DNA of 64,000 nt from Caenorhabditis remanei (GCF_010183535.1 NC_071331.1:16306001-16370000), one strand, 5' to 3'. Shown: positions 45,603-60,323, counted from the stretch's first letter. Numbers and translations: made by a program. The notes: generated from the letters alone by a model not told the origin.

Positions 45603-48600
45603 TCAATAGTTGCGGACAATGCTCTGAAAATTAATGTTTTATCAGTTGGAGAGATAAGAAGTATTCTCACTTCAACAACATATTCCTTATTGTATTGTCT
45701 GTTGACATCTTGGAATCTTGTATCACCTGGAAAATAGTAGAGTGTAATTCGAAAAAGGGCAAAAAGCAAAATACCGGTTGGAAGCTTTTCTACAGTTCTG
45801 CTCCAATGTCTTCCTTCATTTGGTCCATCACGAAGAAGTGTGTCAAGTTCTCCCTGAAACAATTCAGGATTCACAAGTTTCTTGTTTTCAAGCCAATAGA
45901 TCTGAAAAAAGAGTTCTCACCTTCCACGTGTTATTGTGTCTCTCATCCAGAAGTCGTCCACTTTCATCTCTCCATTTCCAATTTTCATCTTTTTTCTTCT
46001 CGACAACACCTGAAATTTTCCAATTTCATCTCATTCTCACATGTTTTATTCTCACGTCTACACATAGTCATAACTAATCCATCATCATTTTCTTCAACTC
46101 CTTTCATACTTTTTCCAACCCAATCATCTCGTGCATTTCCAATTGTTGCAGTCGCATTACTCACTGGTGGCCATTGTCTTGCAATTGATTCAACACCTCC
46201 TTCTGCTTCTGTGTTTCTGATAGGTGTCTTACTGCGACGGGCGGTATGAGACGCATATGGAGATGATCTGGAATTTTAGAATTTTTATACTCAAGTGTTT
46301 TTTCTTTTTTTTTTAGTTCGAAAGTTTTGGACTGAAATAGGAGGTACATCAAGCAGACACGCTCATCAGATACTTATTCATCTAAACAATACATTTTCAA
46401 CTGATTGAATGTTTTAGATTATAAAACTTAAATTAAAGTTAAATTATTTTTAACGTAGATCCATAATTTGCCCAAAATTATTCGTTCTCACCTTTTTCAT
46501 TTCGAACATAAAATAATTTTTTCGCAACATTACAGACAAAATGATGATGAATTTCTGAGGAGATGTTGCATACAAAATCGGTTTACTGTAACTACGAATT
46601 TTCAAGTTTGTTCCACTATGATAAGCTGTAGTTCGATGAAACAAATTGATCACTTTAGGATAGTTAGTCATGATTTCGATCCGTCGTTGGGACACAAAAA
46701 AAGACTGAATCTGACTCGAATGTCATATCTTCTGAATTCAACCCACTGCTTTCTGAACTGAACTCACTTGTAAGCGGCACTTCCAAACGGATTCTTCTGA
46801 GCTTGGTAGTCGTAGACGTGATCGTCTCTGAAAGAATTAAATTACCTTTAGAACGTATCGAAAACACTTTTCTTCCCTCCGTTTTCTCTATTTTCTTTTC
46901 GCCAACTCTTTCATAAAATCTCTTCAATTCATTCGTTTACCTAATCCCATTTCTCTATTCTGTATCCATTATTCTTCATCTATACAATATTTTTCTATTT
47001 CTATTCCTCTTGGCATTCTTGATTCGACACCTCATAAAACACAATGATAGGGATCTCCTTCTCTTTTATTTTTCTGTTCTCAGTGTATGGTGTGCTCTCG
47101 CACGAATGCTCCTCGCCGAGTCAAATTATAATTAGCTTTTTGCTTCGTCTCCTATTTCTTCATGCCCCTATTTTCGATGAAGCTGTCAATTATTCCGCGT
47201 TGGAAAAATTGTACTTTTTTTTGAGAAAAATGGGGTCACTTAAAAAGATAATAGAATTGGAAAAATGGAGTCTGCAACTCGCCAAAATCAATTAGGGAAA
47301 TTGAGTTGTGCTCTGAGAGTTTTATGTTCTCTTTTCTTGTCATTCTCAATGACACATTTTTTTTATTCTTCGTTTTTAGCTATTTTCAGAATGTAAGTGA
47401 AATTATTGTTCTTTTTCTTGTAAGTTCTTGAGGTATACGATTTTCACTCTTTTGTCATCTTCTATCAAATTATCAACTACTAACTTTTGAAGCATGGAAA
47501 AAATCGTCACCCTTCGATGAAATCGAGATCAATATTTCTTTTGGAACTAAAGATTTCTGCAAAATGAAAACTAGGTTACAAAAGAGCTGTTGCTGAAACT
47601 GTAGCTTGTTTCAAAGCCAATAATCTAGCAATTTCAGTTTTTGGTGACAAAAAGTTTGGACGATCAGTTTCTTTCAATATTTGAAAGCTGAGCCTGTACA
47701 AGTGTCACCGCCAGATATGAGCGACCCTATCCTCCCACCACCACCAACTTCTCACTTTTGTGTTGTTTTCTCCCACGGATAAGCCAATTGTACGGACATC
47801 TGTGTCTAATCTACAATCGATATAACTCAGTTGTCGCCTATTGTGGTGTAAGCATATGTGTGAGTGAGTGTGCAACGAGCTCCGTCGTCTTCGTCTTTTC
47901 ACCTATATAATTCGGCTCAACTCGACGACGTTAGAGACGGCTGTGAAGGCGAAGAAGAAGAGAGTGAGAGCTCCAGTGTTGTGAGCAGTTATGTCACTTC
48001 CTTCCAATTTTTAATTTCTCTTTTTACTCTCTCTCTTGGTTGGAAAGAGACACAAAACCTCCTCTTTTGTGTTGATGGAAGAAGAAGTCATTCAGTCTCA
48101 TAACCCGTTTTCCGACTCGAATTCCTTCATCTCAAATAACATTTTTCAGCTTTCTTTTTTCTTATTCTTTTCTAATCTACCGTACTGAAAAACGGGAAAA
48201 GGGAGAGGTGTCATACTGCTTCTCAAGCACATATTCAGAAGGCCCTCAAGGCAAAATTGAAGGGCGCCGAGTCCTTTTCTCTTCTCGTTTTCCTCATTGC
48301 ACCCCCATGCATTTCTTTACTTTTCTAATTCAATTTATTCGCTCTCTTCTTTATATGCATGTGTGGCTGGCTGCTCCATCTCATCAAAAAAAGCACTTAT
48401 AGTCGATATGGAAAAAGATTCATAAAATAGAATGAAGACAAGAAACAGACCATAAAAAACCTAATTTTCTTCTTCTTTTTTTGTTTTTGTTGTTCAGTTT
48501 GAAAGAAAGAAAAAGCTGAGAGTTCGAGAGAAAAGGCGAACGAAAACATCAGAATGTTCCGCCTGAGTTTTCTGTTGAAGTGGTTACTGTAATCTCAAAA

Positions 48601-51600
48601 AGTTCTTCCCTCTCTTGATTTCTACGAGCATCTGGATTCTCTAGAGTTGTCGCGTGTTCGAACGAAATTTTGTGAAATCTGTGAGTTCCTGTCCGTTGTT
48701 TTTCAAAAAAGAATATAGAGAGAGCTTCGTATCCAGAAAGAAGACAAAAAATAAGCTTAACCGGTGTATAACTACAGATTTCGTAGTTATACTCAATAGA
48801 ATCTAGACGTAAATCAAGGAGAGCCACAAGAATCCTAGCGTTTTCATCTCCTTTAGTATGTAATCAAAGAAGTGAGATCACCCTATCATATCTGAAAGAG
48901 ACATTCCAAAAAAGTCAATCCAAAAAAAACGAGAGATGGAAAATTGTGACAAATTCACAAATTTTACATTTTTTTGATATAGTCAACTCAAGCGAAAGTC
49001 CTCATTTTAATTCTTCAACTGACATCACCAATGTCTCCAATTTGACTCAATTCACTCCTTCCATCCCTTCTTTTCTTTCCTTTTTCCAGTTGTCTTCTTT
49101 TTTGAACTCGCTCATCTTCTTCTCTTTTTTCTTTTTACTCGTTATTCAGAAATCTGTTTCTCACACATACACACCCCCAATTTTTCTTCATTTTTGGATC
49201 TCAGTGCAAAAAAAGAAATTGAATAATATAGACGCCTCATAGCCTTCCTCTTCTTCTTTTTTCTTTTTTCTTTTCCTCATTGTTTGGAGATTCGAAATGA
49301 GGAATCCTCGGGAGCCGGAGGCTTCTTCTCCGTAATTTTGTGCTCCTATCGACACGTCCTTCTCGATGAAATAGAGACAGAGCACAAGGACGCGATAATT
49401 GCGTTTTGGGGGGAGGGCTTCATGCTTCTGACCGCGTCAAAAGTTCAACAACTTCTGTGTGAAAATGGAGCAGCATGTACACACACACACACAATTTCCC
49501 ACAAAACAACTTCTTTAACCATGCTTTTTTGTTTTTCAACCCCATCAAAACTCCCTCGCCCCCTGATTTTCTATATTTTCTCACCAACCTGCTATGAATG
49601 TTTCTTGATCGTTGTCCCTCCATCCAGTTACCACTTTGATATTGTGGACTACTGTAGCTCTGTTGTTTGCTGCAATATGAAAAATGAGTAGGGTCATTGG
49701 TCTAGGAGGAAGAAGATGAGAATTAAGGAAAAAAGGTGTCTGGAGAGCAAAATGAGCATCAAACGGGGATAGCCGCCCCCGGTTGTCACCAAGAACAGAC
49801 AGCTGTTGCAGGCTTTTTGTCTTTTTGAACCTAATTTCTCTCTAGATGCAAATGATGAAATAATGAGAGATTCCTCTCAAAAACCTCATCATTTTTATTT
49901 TTGGAACGAGCGGAACCACTGGAAAGACTCATTAAAAAAAAGAGGAAAAACGGCGAAAAATAGAAACAAAAGGTTACGAGACAAGGATTTCGTGAATAAT
50001 GAAGAACACACACCTATTGATGTCTTTCCGCATTTGTTCAGCTTCTTCAACTGGAGAGAAAACACTTCTTCCCATTATGAATCCATTGTCAGATGTTTGT
50101 TTATTACGATTCTGATATTCTTCGGATGAGTGGACTATCTTTTGTGGTCTGAAAATTCTAATTTTTGATAAAGATCCCTTGATTATTCTAAAAAGTATTT
50201 GTGTTCCTCTCTAAGATTATTTTGATGTCATCGTTCTGATGAAATGACGCTTTACTGCATCCTTCCCTTCTACCTTTATCCCTTTATTTTTACTTTTTGT
50301 CGTACCTAAAAACAAAGTTAGCTTCTTTTTGATCATCTCCTTCAACACGACTAACAACTTGCTCCAAACGACGCATCGTTGGACCAGCAGAAGCAGCTCT
50401 CCAAGGTGTTGAATTAGCAGATCTATCAACTGTTTCATTCGCTTTCCATTGTGCCATATCCGGATGACAACTCTGTGTCATTTCCCGATTAACGGATGTT
50501 CTCTCTTGACGAACTCTTTGATGTTCTTCTAATTCATCCATTATATCAGATTTAAATCCTCCGATTCCTCCTTTCACTTCTTTTCTTTCTCTTGCTGGAG
50601 TCATTGAACGAGCACGACTTGGTTCACGGGATACTGGCTTCGGGGGAGGTGGAGGCGGAGGTGGAGGAGGAACAGACTTCTCTCTGAAAACAATTGAGAA
50701 CTCTGGACACGATTTGAGGAACGATCGACTAGGACATTAGGTTCATATTACGGTTTCAACGAAATTTCAATTTTCGAACGAAACCTAACACCAAACCGAA
50801 CTATCCGAGTTAATTTACCTCGGTGGTTCCGGAACGTGTTTCTCCTGCTTCGGCTCCTCAAAAACTCGTTCATAATAAAAAGATTCTGAGGTATCTGGTA
50901 CTTTTCTCACTGGTTCATCCTTCTTCGAAACGTCTTCGTAAATCGTCGGCTCATCGGGTTCCTCCTCTTCAATCTCTTGTTTTGTAACTGCTCTCAATTC
51001 AGCTTCGTTCAATTTTTCCGGTGGATACTCGAATGATACCTGAAGTTACATGATTCATTTTGTGATTTCAAAACTTTTGAAGCTTTTAATTTCTAATAAC
51101 TGCAGGTGAAACAAGAAACGAAAACTTCAGAAAAACACGTAAGATCGGATAAAGAACCTAGATTACATCTGCCAGTTTTTTCAAAACTTGTAATTGAATA
51201 TGAAAAATCTTTAAACTTCGTAGTCTAAAAAATAATACACGCACCCAATTTTACCTTGTTATAATTCGGAGATGACGGAGTCGCCTTGTATGGTTTCGGA
51301 GTAGAAGGAAGTGTTTGAGATGGTACATTATTGGAGACAATGAACGCATAAATCATTCCGAATACACATTTTATCACTTTCCACAAAAACTGGACTCCAC
51401 ATTTGACCCAATTCCAAACACTTCTTCCCGCCTTCTTTCCGAATTCCCATACTTTCACGGATCCTTTCTTCACATTGTTCCAAACTGATCGGAAGAATCC
51501 ACGTATACCCGAATTTTCAGAATAAAATGATTTTGGTGTCGAATTGTGATTATCTTGAACGTGATTACTGTAGTTATTAGTCGTCGTCGATGGAGCATTC

Positions 51601-52490
51601 TTTCTGAATCTCACGCCATTTGATTGATGATCAGAGCATGGAGTTCCATCGACACAGCAGTATTGTATAACTGGATTACTGTTCTTTTCACATTTCCATT
51701 CTTGTTTCCCTCTGAAAAATATATGTTGAGTATCCAAAAGATTCTGAATCTACGCCTTCTTTCTTTCCCATTCTCCCCTATCATTTAATTAATCTAGACA
51801 CTACATTCAACATACATTCTCCTCCATTCTCTTTCTCTATTTCCTACCCAAAACAATATTTATAAGCCAACCAACATTGCTCAAATCTCTTTTTTCTTTT
51901 TGGAAGAAGGTCGACTAAATGAACAACTGACTCTTTTCTTCTTTCTTCTTCTTCTTCTTATTCCCCACAAAATATATCATTACGTAAAAAAGAAAAAGAA
52001 AAAAGAAAACCGACGTAGTAATTTTTGTTGGATCCCTTCGTTTCTTGCAATTCTTATTCATCTTATCAAAGTTTATTTTCTCAAACTTTTAATTTCAAAA
52101 AGAATAAATGACACGATTCGAAATACCGAAATAGACAACTATCACCTGTTGATTGACATTTTTCATTTCAGTTTCGATGCCATGTCTCACAAATGAAATT
52201 GAGAAAAGCGCGTAGTTTGTTCAATTACTTCCAACTATCACACTTTCATTTCAAACTATTTCTGTTTCGAGTGTCAAAAAGGGAACGTAAAACACGTTCA
52301 ACTCTATTTTTCTAAAAAGTTCCAGATGGGCCAGCTGTCAGGAATCTCTTAAAATAACTTCACCCTCGTTCTCAAAAATTTTCTATTTTTCAAAAACCTA
52401 AACTCACTTGAACAGATAGTAAACGAAATAGACAGTTGTCCAGAATACTGTACTGACTGCGTTGATGGCTTCCGACGCAACGGAAGACAT
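45603..52490 (-). CDS. Unrecognised proline-rich protein with an N-terminal membrane segment
   Basis: I do not recognise this gene. The start at 52490 reads MSSVASEAINAVSTVFWTTV and continues into a hydrophobic membrane-like segment. A later exon (about 51230-51720) has a Cys pair block, a Lys/Trp-rich amphipathic stretch (KKAGRSVWNWVKCGVQFLWK) and a second hydrophobic patch. Acidic exons follow (50815-51040). A polyproline run (SVPPPPPPPPPKPVSREPS, near 50640-50680) and a charged exon (FKSDIMDELEEHQRVRQE) come next. Long introns (about 46930-50250) separate these from the C-terminal exons (45603-46830: SETQKQKEVLNQLQDNG, WVGKSMKGVEENDDG, LPTGDTRFQDVNRQYNKEYV). Whether this is one gene or two cannot be decided from sequence alone. 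The splice phases of the parts I checked are compatible. Confidence 0.5.
46930..50280. other. Long low-complexity intronic or intergenic region
   Basis: Pyrimidine-rich and simple-sequence DNA (TTCTTC tracts, and a CA repeat at about 49480-49492). Short open stretches exist on both strands but lack convincing codon use or domains. It may be a large intron with alternative promoters of the proline-rich gene, or a true intergenic gap. Confidence 0.4.
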
Positions 52491-52742
52491 CGCTCGAATA
52501 GTGCGAAGTGAGCTCCCGTGGCGGCCGTCGCCGTAGGATTCTTGCCCAAGTATTCTCGTTGTAAAAAGGCGGCAGGAACGGAAATAGGTTGAAAATGAAT
52601 GGAGAATTAGAGATAGGTTTTGGAGAGTGAGATATCTTTCTCTTTCTCGTTTTCTGAATCCCTTTTATCTCTTTCTTCTTCTCGAAACTCGCAATCTCTT
52701 TATCTCATTTCTCAACTCAAAACATGTTGCGGGCAGAAAATA

Positions 52743-55700
52743 ATGATGAGTCGTGACGATAAGGAGAGTATAATTTCAGGTGATGAGAATATGTTCCGAG
52801 GAGGAAAAGAATCTCAAATGAGTACGGATAACAACAATAAAACCGAGAAGTGTCTACCACATGTTTTGACGATTTTTGTGGTCGGAAATGATGCAGAAGG
52901 TGGGCGAAAGAGGATCATGAATCAACCTAAAAACTAATGTTTTAGAGTTTAATATTGAGAGACGAACACTCTGGCAAGATGTATTACCAGATTTTCAAAA
53001 TCTTGCATTCCAATCGAATTTCGATCTTGAATTCTGCGATGTTCCTCTGGAAAATGGAGAATTAAGCAACAGCACGGCAGAGCATACATTAAAACTGTGG
53101 AAGGAGAATCCTCGGAGTTGGATGGTGGTTAGTTCAGTTAGATACATGCATTCAATTCAAATTAGACAGTGTCATGCATTAGTATACTGTACATTTTATT
53201 TGCTACAGCTTTTCGTGAAAGCAACATTTGAAATGGGAATTAGTCTTTAAAAGTGTGGAGCTTTTTATTGTTTAGTTTCCAGGGAAGAACGGCTGAATTA
53301 GAAAATGTGGAATGGAGTCACGAGCTTCTCTCGACTCATAAATTTTCTTTGCAGATCCTGCTTGGCAACCGTTATGGAAACGTGTCAGTACCAACATCAT
53401 TACGAAAAGAAGAGTACGAATCCATTCGGTCGTCGATATTTGAAGAGAATGGAAGTGAGTTCAGGGGAGGAAAGGGTCCCCCGTCGCATGCTAATTCGTC
53501 CGTATCGAGAAGTCCTATTCCACTTTTCCATCTTTTCTTCTTCTTCGTCATCCTCTGTTAGAGCTCTTTTTCATCATTCTTCTCAACGACTTCAATTTCT
53601 TCAATTCTTCTTTCCTTTTCTTCTCAAAAAACCTTTCAAACTATTTCAAGTACATTTGCTCCTAATTTATACTCATTTTCAGTCAAAAGGTCGCACGTGT
53701 TTACGTCTTTTCGATCTCTTTTTCCTATTCCACTTCTCAAATTATAAGTTTTCAACTACCGAATTAGTCACATATTTCAACAACTCTTTCCCTTCATTTT
53801 TTGTATTTCTTTTTTCTCAACCGACACAAATATTGTCTGGCTGAAAAAGAAGAAGAACTCGAATCTTGCCTTTCTGTTTCGGTCGAAAAATCTTTTTTGT
53901 GACATTCGATTTCCGTTTTTCGGCAGTTTTTCTTCGTCTCCTCCAACTACTTTTTAGTTATCAAGGTTGGCCAAAAAGAGAAGAGAAAAATGTAAAAAAG
54001 GGAGAGAGAGAGAAAAAACGAAATCCAGTTAAACGGGTCCGCGCAGGCAAAAGAAGGCACTTCACAATTTTTTGAGATGTTTGGTTGACTCTCTCTCTCT
54101 CTTTTTCTCTATTTTTGACCATTAAATGAAAATTTGACAGCACTTATTGGATTTTGCATTTTCACCTGTTCTGCTATAATTGTGATGAAATTTCTTGTTA
54201 GTTTCACTGTTTTCACTTGACAACCAGAACTATTATTGAGTCTCCTTTATGCTCGAACCAATGGAAATAGGAAATCCAGATAAAAAGACAATCAAACACA
54301 CAATAGATCATAAAAATAGAGAAAGATCTAATCTTGAATCTGAATTGAAACCTACATTTTAAATTTAAAAAATAAACTCTTTTTTTCAATTGAATTCTTT
54401 TCAGATGTTCGTGTCTTTGAAAAGGCTTACACAATAAATCGAAACACTTCCATCGAGGAATATCGTCTTGTTCCATCAGCCATCAAAGATAAGAAACAAC
54501 TGGCTGAAATCATAAAGGCGTTGCAGGCAGGAGCCAAAGCTGTGAGTTTTTTCTCTTATTTTCTCTCAGGAACACATGGATTATCCCATTGTGTGAAAAG
54601 TTTCGATCATTTTTTTGTTTATCATGTGAAATTTATCGTTCTAGTTTGTTTAGTGATACATCTTGTGATGAGAAATGGAACTCACTACTGAATTCCTTGT
54701 TTCCAAACCACTTCCATAGTAAAACGGAACATCGAACTTTCTGAATTTTTCCACAAAAAAACTTTTTCTCGTTCTCGTGACAAAATCTTAATTTCAAAAG
54801 TTTAGGCTCACGAAGAAGGAGCAATAAATCAAGTCCACGAACAGCGACAGAATCGTTTTTTCTCTTCACCACTCGAATCATTTGTCCGTTCGGTACTACA
54901 AGTTCAACCGTGTCGATGCCTTTTTCTGCTTCGAAAATTCGATCAACTCGTTGCGGATCCCAATTCTCCAAACGCTTTTCTTGAGATTGACGAACAAAAG
55001 AGCCGGAAAATAGAGGATCTTAAGGTTTGATATGACAGGTGAATTGAAATCGAATCTAAATTCAGAACGAAATCACTTTGAAAATGAATGATAGAGTGAT
55101 GACGCACGTATTGAGGCCTGAAAGTATTGATATAAATTACTTTTTCAATTCGAGAGATGGCGACAAATATAGAGAGAAAATAGCGAGACAGGTGATCTTA
55201 AACTCAGCATTTCTCATTCAATTATGTATAGAAAGTTTCAGTTCAATGAGAAACTCAAGAACCATCTCACTGATCTTGATCCTAAAATAAAACCGGAACC
55301 ACCGACATCTCCGATTGAATTGGCTGCAAATGACATGAAACCTCATATTGGTTCGTCCTTTCACTTACGTTCTCACGATATTTTCTCGCTTTAGAATACC
55401 TGGAACAACAACTCTCAATCGGAAATTTGAAAAGAGACTACGATAAAAGATTGGATGAACTGGCAGGAGTGAAAGTGAATCGTGGAGTTTTTCTGATTCA
55501 AGGAACGGATCTCTGTGGGAAAACACAAGCATTATGCAGACTTTATAATAAGATTTCAAGTAAAGATGCATACAAAATAATATTGTGAGTTGATTCTTGT
55601 TTTAATCAATTACACATTCACTTCCAGTTTCACAAACTTGACTTATTCATCTAATTTCGCCCATGAAGCATGGAGAACAATATGTTTGAATATCTGTTCG

Positions 55701-58700
55701 GTAGCCGATATTAATGCAAAAGAAGTATTGGAACATTTCAAATTGGGCGAGATTCTGAAGTGTCTGGAAACAGTTGTTCAAGCAGCCGACAAGCCAGTTT
55801 GTATATTTATTGATGATGTTCATTTACTCAAATTCGGACATCTTTTGAGTCAAATTGGGCGAAGAACTGAAACTGTAAGTTCATGGAAACAAATGAAAGG
55901 TGATTTTAACTCAATATTTTCAGGCTCCTGACAATCTTTCGCTGTTCATGACGTCATCGAATGTGTCTCCTGTAAATGCAGTTTTTGCAGTAACTCAAAC
56001 AGTGAATGTGGATGTGATATCTGAAAATGAAGTGGTCGGAATGGTTCAGAAGATGGCTGAAAAAGTGGATAAGAAGTTGACAAGTGAACAAGTATCTGCA
56101 ATCCGCCCTCTGTTAGCATCAAAAGAAGGAATTCTGATAGCGAAAAGTGTTGCTCATGAGATACTTTTGAATGGAAATAGTTCAATGAAAGGAGGAATTG
56201 AAGGAAGATTAGCAAGAATTGAGAAGGAATTTGGAAAGGAAGCTGTTGGAAATGTAGTCAAGTACATTGCTGTATCATCTCATGGGCTTACTCGTTTGGA
56301 GGTTCATGATGCAATTTCAGCAGACAGAGAATCATTAGAAGAAATGAATATGCCAATTGTATTCTCTCTTTTAACACTTGACAACATCATTGAAGCTCTC
56401 GGACCACTTCTCCGAAAACTTGTCATTGATGACCGAGTGATTATTGCTCCATCACATGCTATCTTGAGTTTATTTTTCAAGAATCGATATCTGATAAACA
56501 GCATTGAAGTTCGATCAACACACCTTCACTTATCAGATCTCTTTGCTGATTTACTCGTAGATAATGAACAATCTCCACGTCATGAAATTGCATATCAGGT
56601 CAGTTTCAATTGTCTCCTAATTCACTAAATTCTCTTTTTCTCAGACATTCGCTCAGGGTATAAAACGGGATAACGGAACTCCAAACTTCCGAAGATTACG
56701 GCTTCTTTGGTATCATTGTCTTCATTCGGGTAATCTCGATCGACTGAAAGAACTCTCTTTGTGTCATTTTGAATATGTCGATTTCGTGACTCGTTATTAT
56801 GGAATTTCACATTTATTATCTTTGTATGAAGAGTGTGCAACTCAGATTCTCCATCATGATCTACAAGGTTTGTCTACATTATTCTACTAGAAATGCATTA
56901 ATTTTCAAACCATTTCAGTATTGTCCGAACAAGTACTGGTCCCTGCTCTCGTCACAATGGCAAGAGATAGTGAACAATTGGCAGCAGAAGTAATAGGACG
57001 ATTGAGGTTCACAAGAACAGATAACAGTCATTTTCTGAATAGTCTCGTGGATCAGGCAATGTCTTGGGTTGATTTATACAATCGACAGCCCCTTTTGGTC
57101 CCTCTGACTTGTTGGATTTCTCCTCCTGCAACGAAAGTCTGTCGTAGTTTTACTCTGAAAGATTGGAAACCGGGGAACACTGTTTTGACACTATTTGCAA
57201 ATCACCAATACATTCTGATATCTGGAAATCAATCTGATCCAGGAGTCATCTATGCGTATCATATAGCATCAGAGCAACTTGTTGGAACATTCAAAGGCCA
57301 TACTGCAGCAGTTACATGTCTTTGTTCGAGTAACGATAGCTCATTCTTCATTAGTACGTCAGCTGACAAGACTGTCAAAGTATGGGTGTTCTCGCAGGTA
57401 GTTTCTATTAATCTAAGATTTCTTCTATAATTTTTGTTTTCAGTATGTTCCTACAATGTCATTAACTCATCATACTGCCAAAGTGACCTGTGCAATTCTC
57501 ACAAGTGACGATGAATACATGATAACAGCTTCAGCAGATTCATCAGCCAAAATGATAAAAGTAGAAACAGGAGATGTGATCAGATCATTCAATGATCATA
57601 CTGGATCTGTAGTTTCTCTTCAACTCACTTCGAATAATCAGTTCTTGATTACGGGATCTGGAGATTTCGTAGTTCAAATGTGGGATGTTACGAACGGAAA
57701 ATGTATATCAAGAATGGGTGGATTGATGGCTCCAGTCAGTACATTGGCTATTACATCGTGAGTTTTCGGAAGAGTTGCTTCTTCCGGGGGCAAAAATAGT
57801 TTAAAACTGAACAAATATTTCAGGAACGACGCTTTCGTCGTAGTCGCATGTGAAGATGAAACATTGAAAGTATTCAGTACTGTTGGAGGACAAGAACTGC
57901 ATGAACTGATGGGACACGAGGGAAAAGTGAATTCATTGGTTTGTGCACAAGATGATTGTCAACTGTTTGCTGCCACAAAGTCGAAAATATTCTGTTATGA
58001 CATTCACAATGGACAAATGATTGATGTGTTGGATATAGCTCAACCGTATCCGATATGTAGTTTGAAGGTATCAATCAGTTTCGTGGCATGGCTACATTTC
58101 CTTTTTCAGATCTCATCAGATAACAACTTCCTTATCTCTCCATGTGGACCGAAAGTAACTATTTGGAACGTAACAAAACGAAACCACGATGCTCATGATG
58201 TTCATGCTGATAAAGAAGGATTCCTTACCGCGGTTGCTCTTTCCAATGACGATAAATATGCTGCGTGTGGAACAAATAACGGAATTGTTGCACTTTGGGA
58301 TCTGGAAGTATGTCAATGTGTGTACACAACAGTTCAAAACAAAGGAGATCCAATCACTTGTATTCGGTATTCAATTGATAGTAATTATTGTATTTCTGGA
58401 AATCAAGCTGGATGTATTCTGATTCTAGATGCACAAAATGGAGGAATTGTCCGAGAACTTTTTGTGAGTTTTTTCATCTATTTTAGACTTTCACAAGGAA
58501 CTCAACTTTTCAGATGCACAGCAGTGAAGTCCTATCGATCATGTCGTTGGTTCAGAATAAGATGATCTCTTGTGACATTCAAGGGAAAATGGTGATTTGG
58601 GAGTTATTCGGTGATGATGATACTCCTGAAATGGTTGCCACTGGTGTCAAACCACCCATTTTTGTGCCACCGACTGGAAGAATTATGATTGGGCACTGCT

Positions 58701-59852
58701 CGCTGAGCAACAAAGAGTTCGTTTTTTTGATAGTTTCCAGATTAACCCAGCCGATTTTCAGAATGAAAATCTGGGCGTTCCCTGACGAAGGACCTCCGGT
58801 AACTCGTGCAAAACTATCACATGGTGATGAAATAACTTGTTTTGCCACATCACCAAAAGGAGGAAATTTCATTGCTACTGGATCTCGTGACCAATCATTA
58901 AAAATATGGCAAATTGACAGGGGATTCCTAACTCAAGTTCTAGTTGGACATGACAATGTGGTCACTTGTTGTTGTATATCATATGATGAGAAGGTAGTGG
59001 TTTCTGGAGCCAGAGATCAGAAGATAATCGTATGGAATGTTCAAAGTGGAGATATGATATGTACAGTCAATACAACTGCTGCAATTACATCTCTTTCAAT
59101 GACTGGAGACTCAACTGTTGTATTCTCAAGTACGTTTTCATCTCTCTCATTATAATCAGCAATTAAAACATTTCCAGCAACGGAGGATGGTTGGGTTGAG
59201 ACATGGTCCACAACGGAAGGAAAGCTTCTTTCAACTTTCAATGCACATCGACCAATCAAGAAACTCATAAACTCGTATGAATCTCATCGAATGTTACTTC
59301 TACTCGAAAACTGTGCTCAACTTCCGATTCTTTGTCTTCATAACACTCCAGCCGTAGGAGTTGAAGCAACAAGAAGAAGGAGTGCAAGAGCTCAATCAGT
59401 CTCAAGTGCATCGAATGAACCAGTCGCTTCATCTGGATCAGGAGAAATCAAAAAGGATCCAACATCTTCATCGAACAACGGAGGGAGTAGTCACCCTGCT
59501 CCGAGGGCAAATGCTCCAAAACCCACTTTTGATATGCTTGAAAGAAGCAAAAGTAGGACGTCTTTAATAGAAAAAGTACGTTGGCAAAGATGAGCAGCAA
59601 TTGCTCTGTCTGACAGAGCTTATCGAAGAAACAGAATTCCCCTTGACTTTTTAGATTCTGAACCTCTGCAGGTGTCCAAAAAACGAAAAAGTACTATTCC
59701 AAGAAAATTAAATTCTCAGAAATGACGAAATATAATATTTCAATTTATGATCATTAGTCATAAATTAATAATATTTTCAGGATCGAACAACAACTTTAAC
59801 TCAATCAAATGCTCCCCCACCACAAAAATCAAATATGTGTATTTTACTTTGA
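52743..59852 (+). CDS. NACHT/WD40 STAND protein (NWD1-like) with CAAX-like C-terminus
   Basis: Signal-transduction ATPase of the NACHT-WD40 type. The N-terminal part matches NWD-like proteins ([20 protein letters not shown], after an intron at about 53125-53280). A long intron (about 53453-54404) is followed by further exons. The P-loop is [17 protein letters not shown] (near 55490-55540) and Walker B is [13 protein letters not shown] (near 55795-55833). A helical region leads to a run of about ten WD40 repeats (about 57280-59300; [32 protein letters not shown]). The last exons are Ser-rich. Exon end 59575 joins 59781-59852 in phase, giving the terminus SNMCILL, a CAAX motif predicting prenylation. 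Reading through the donor instead would stop at 59593. The natural ligand is unknown. Confidence 0.8.
53455..54400. other. Long intron of the NACHT/WD40 gene
   Basis: Low-complexity pyrimidine-rich sequence with short open frames on both strands. A CTCTCTCTCTCTC tract lies near 54091. No domain or RNA gene is recognised. Confidence 0.4.
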
Positions 59853-60323
59853 TACTCACATTTCTTTTTCACTTCTTCTTTTGTTGGTTTTTTATGTTCT
59901 CAAATCTGAAAATGTGTATTATTTCTCTCTCTGAATTAGTGATTTTTGTCTTGAAAAAAGAATAAATATGAGTCTTATTCTGGGAAACTTATTATGCAAC
60001 AAAATTTAGTGTTAGTGGCAGGTGGATTCGATCTCGAAACTAAATAGAATATCAGTGGGATTCAAAAGAAAAGGTAGATTTCTGACTTCTGATTCATTTT
60101 TAGTTCTCAGACAGGATGATATCAACTAATAATTAACAAGAAAATTGTGAGCTGATTCCTGTCCTTTTTCTTCATTTTCGAGCTATAACATATCCTTTTC
60201 TATCACCATTTCACTTTACTTTTTGTCATCTTCCGTCACTCAACTCAACTCGATTTAATCAACTTTTCTCCGTCTCTCTCTCGTGAAATCCCATTTATAT
60301 CAAAAGAATTCATACATTCAGTT

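Noticed and set aside
47705..49691. Several open frames of 60-135 codons on both strands
   Set aside because: They are low-complexity (TTC, CA, Ser/Phe-rich) without domains, signal peptides or convincing splice partners.
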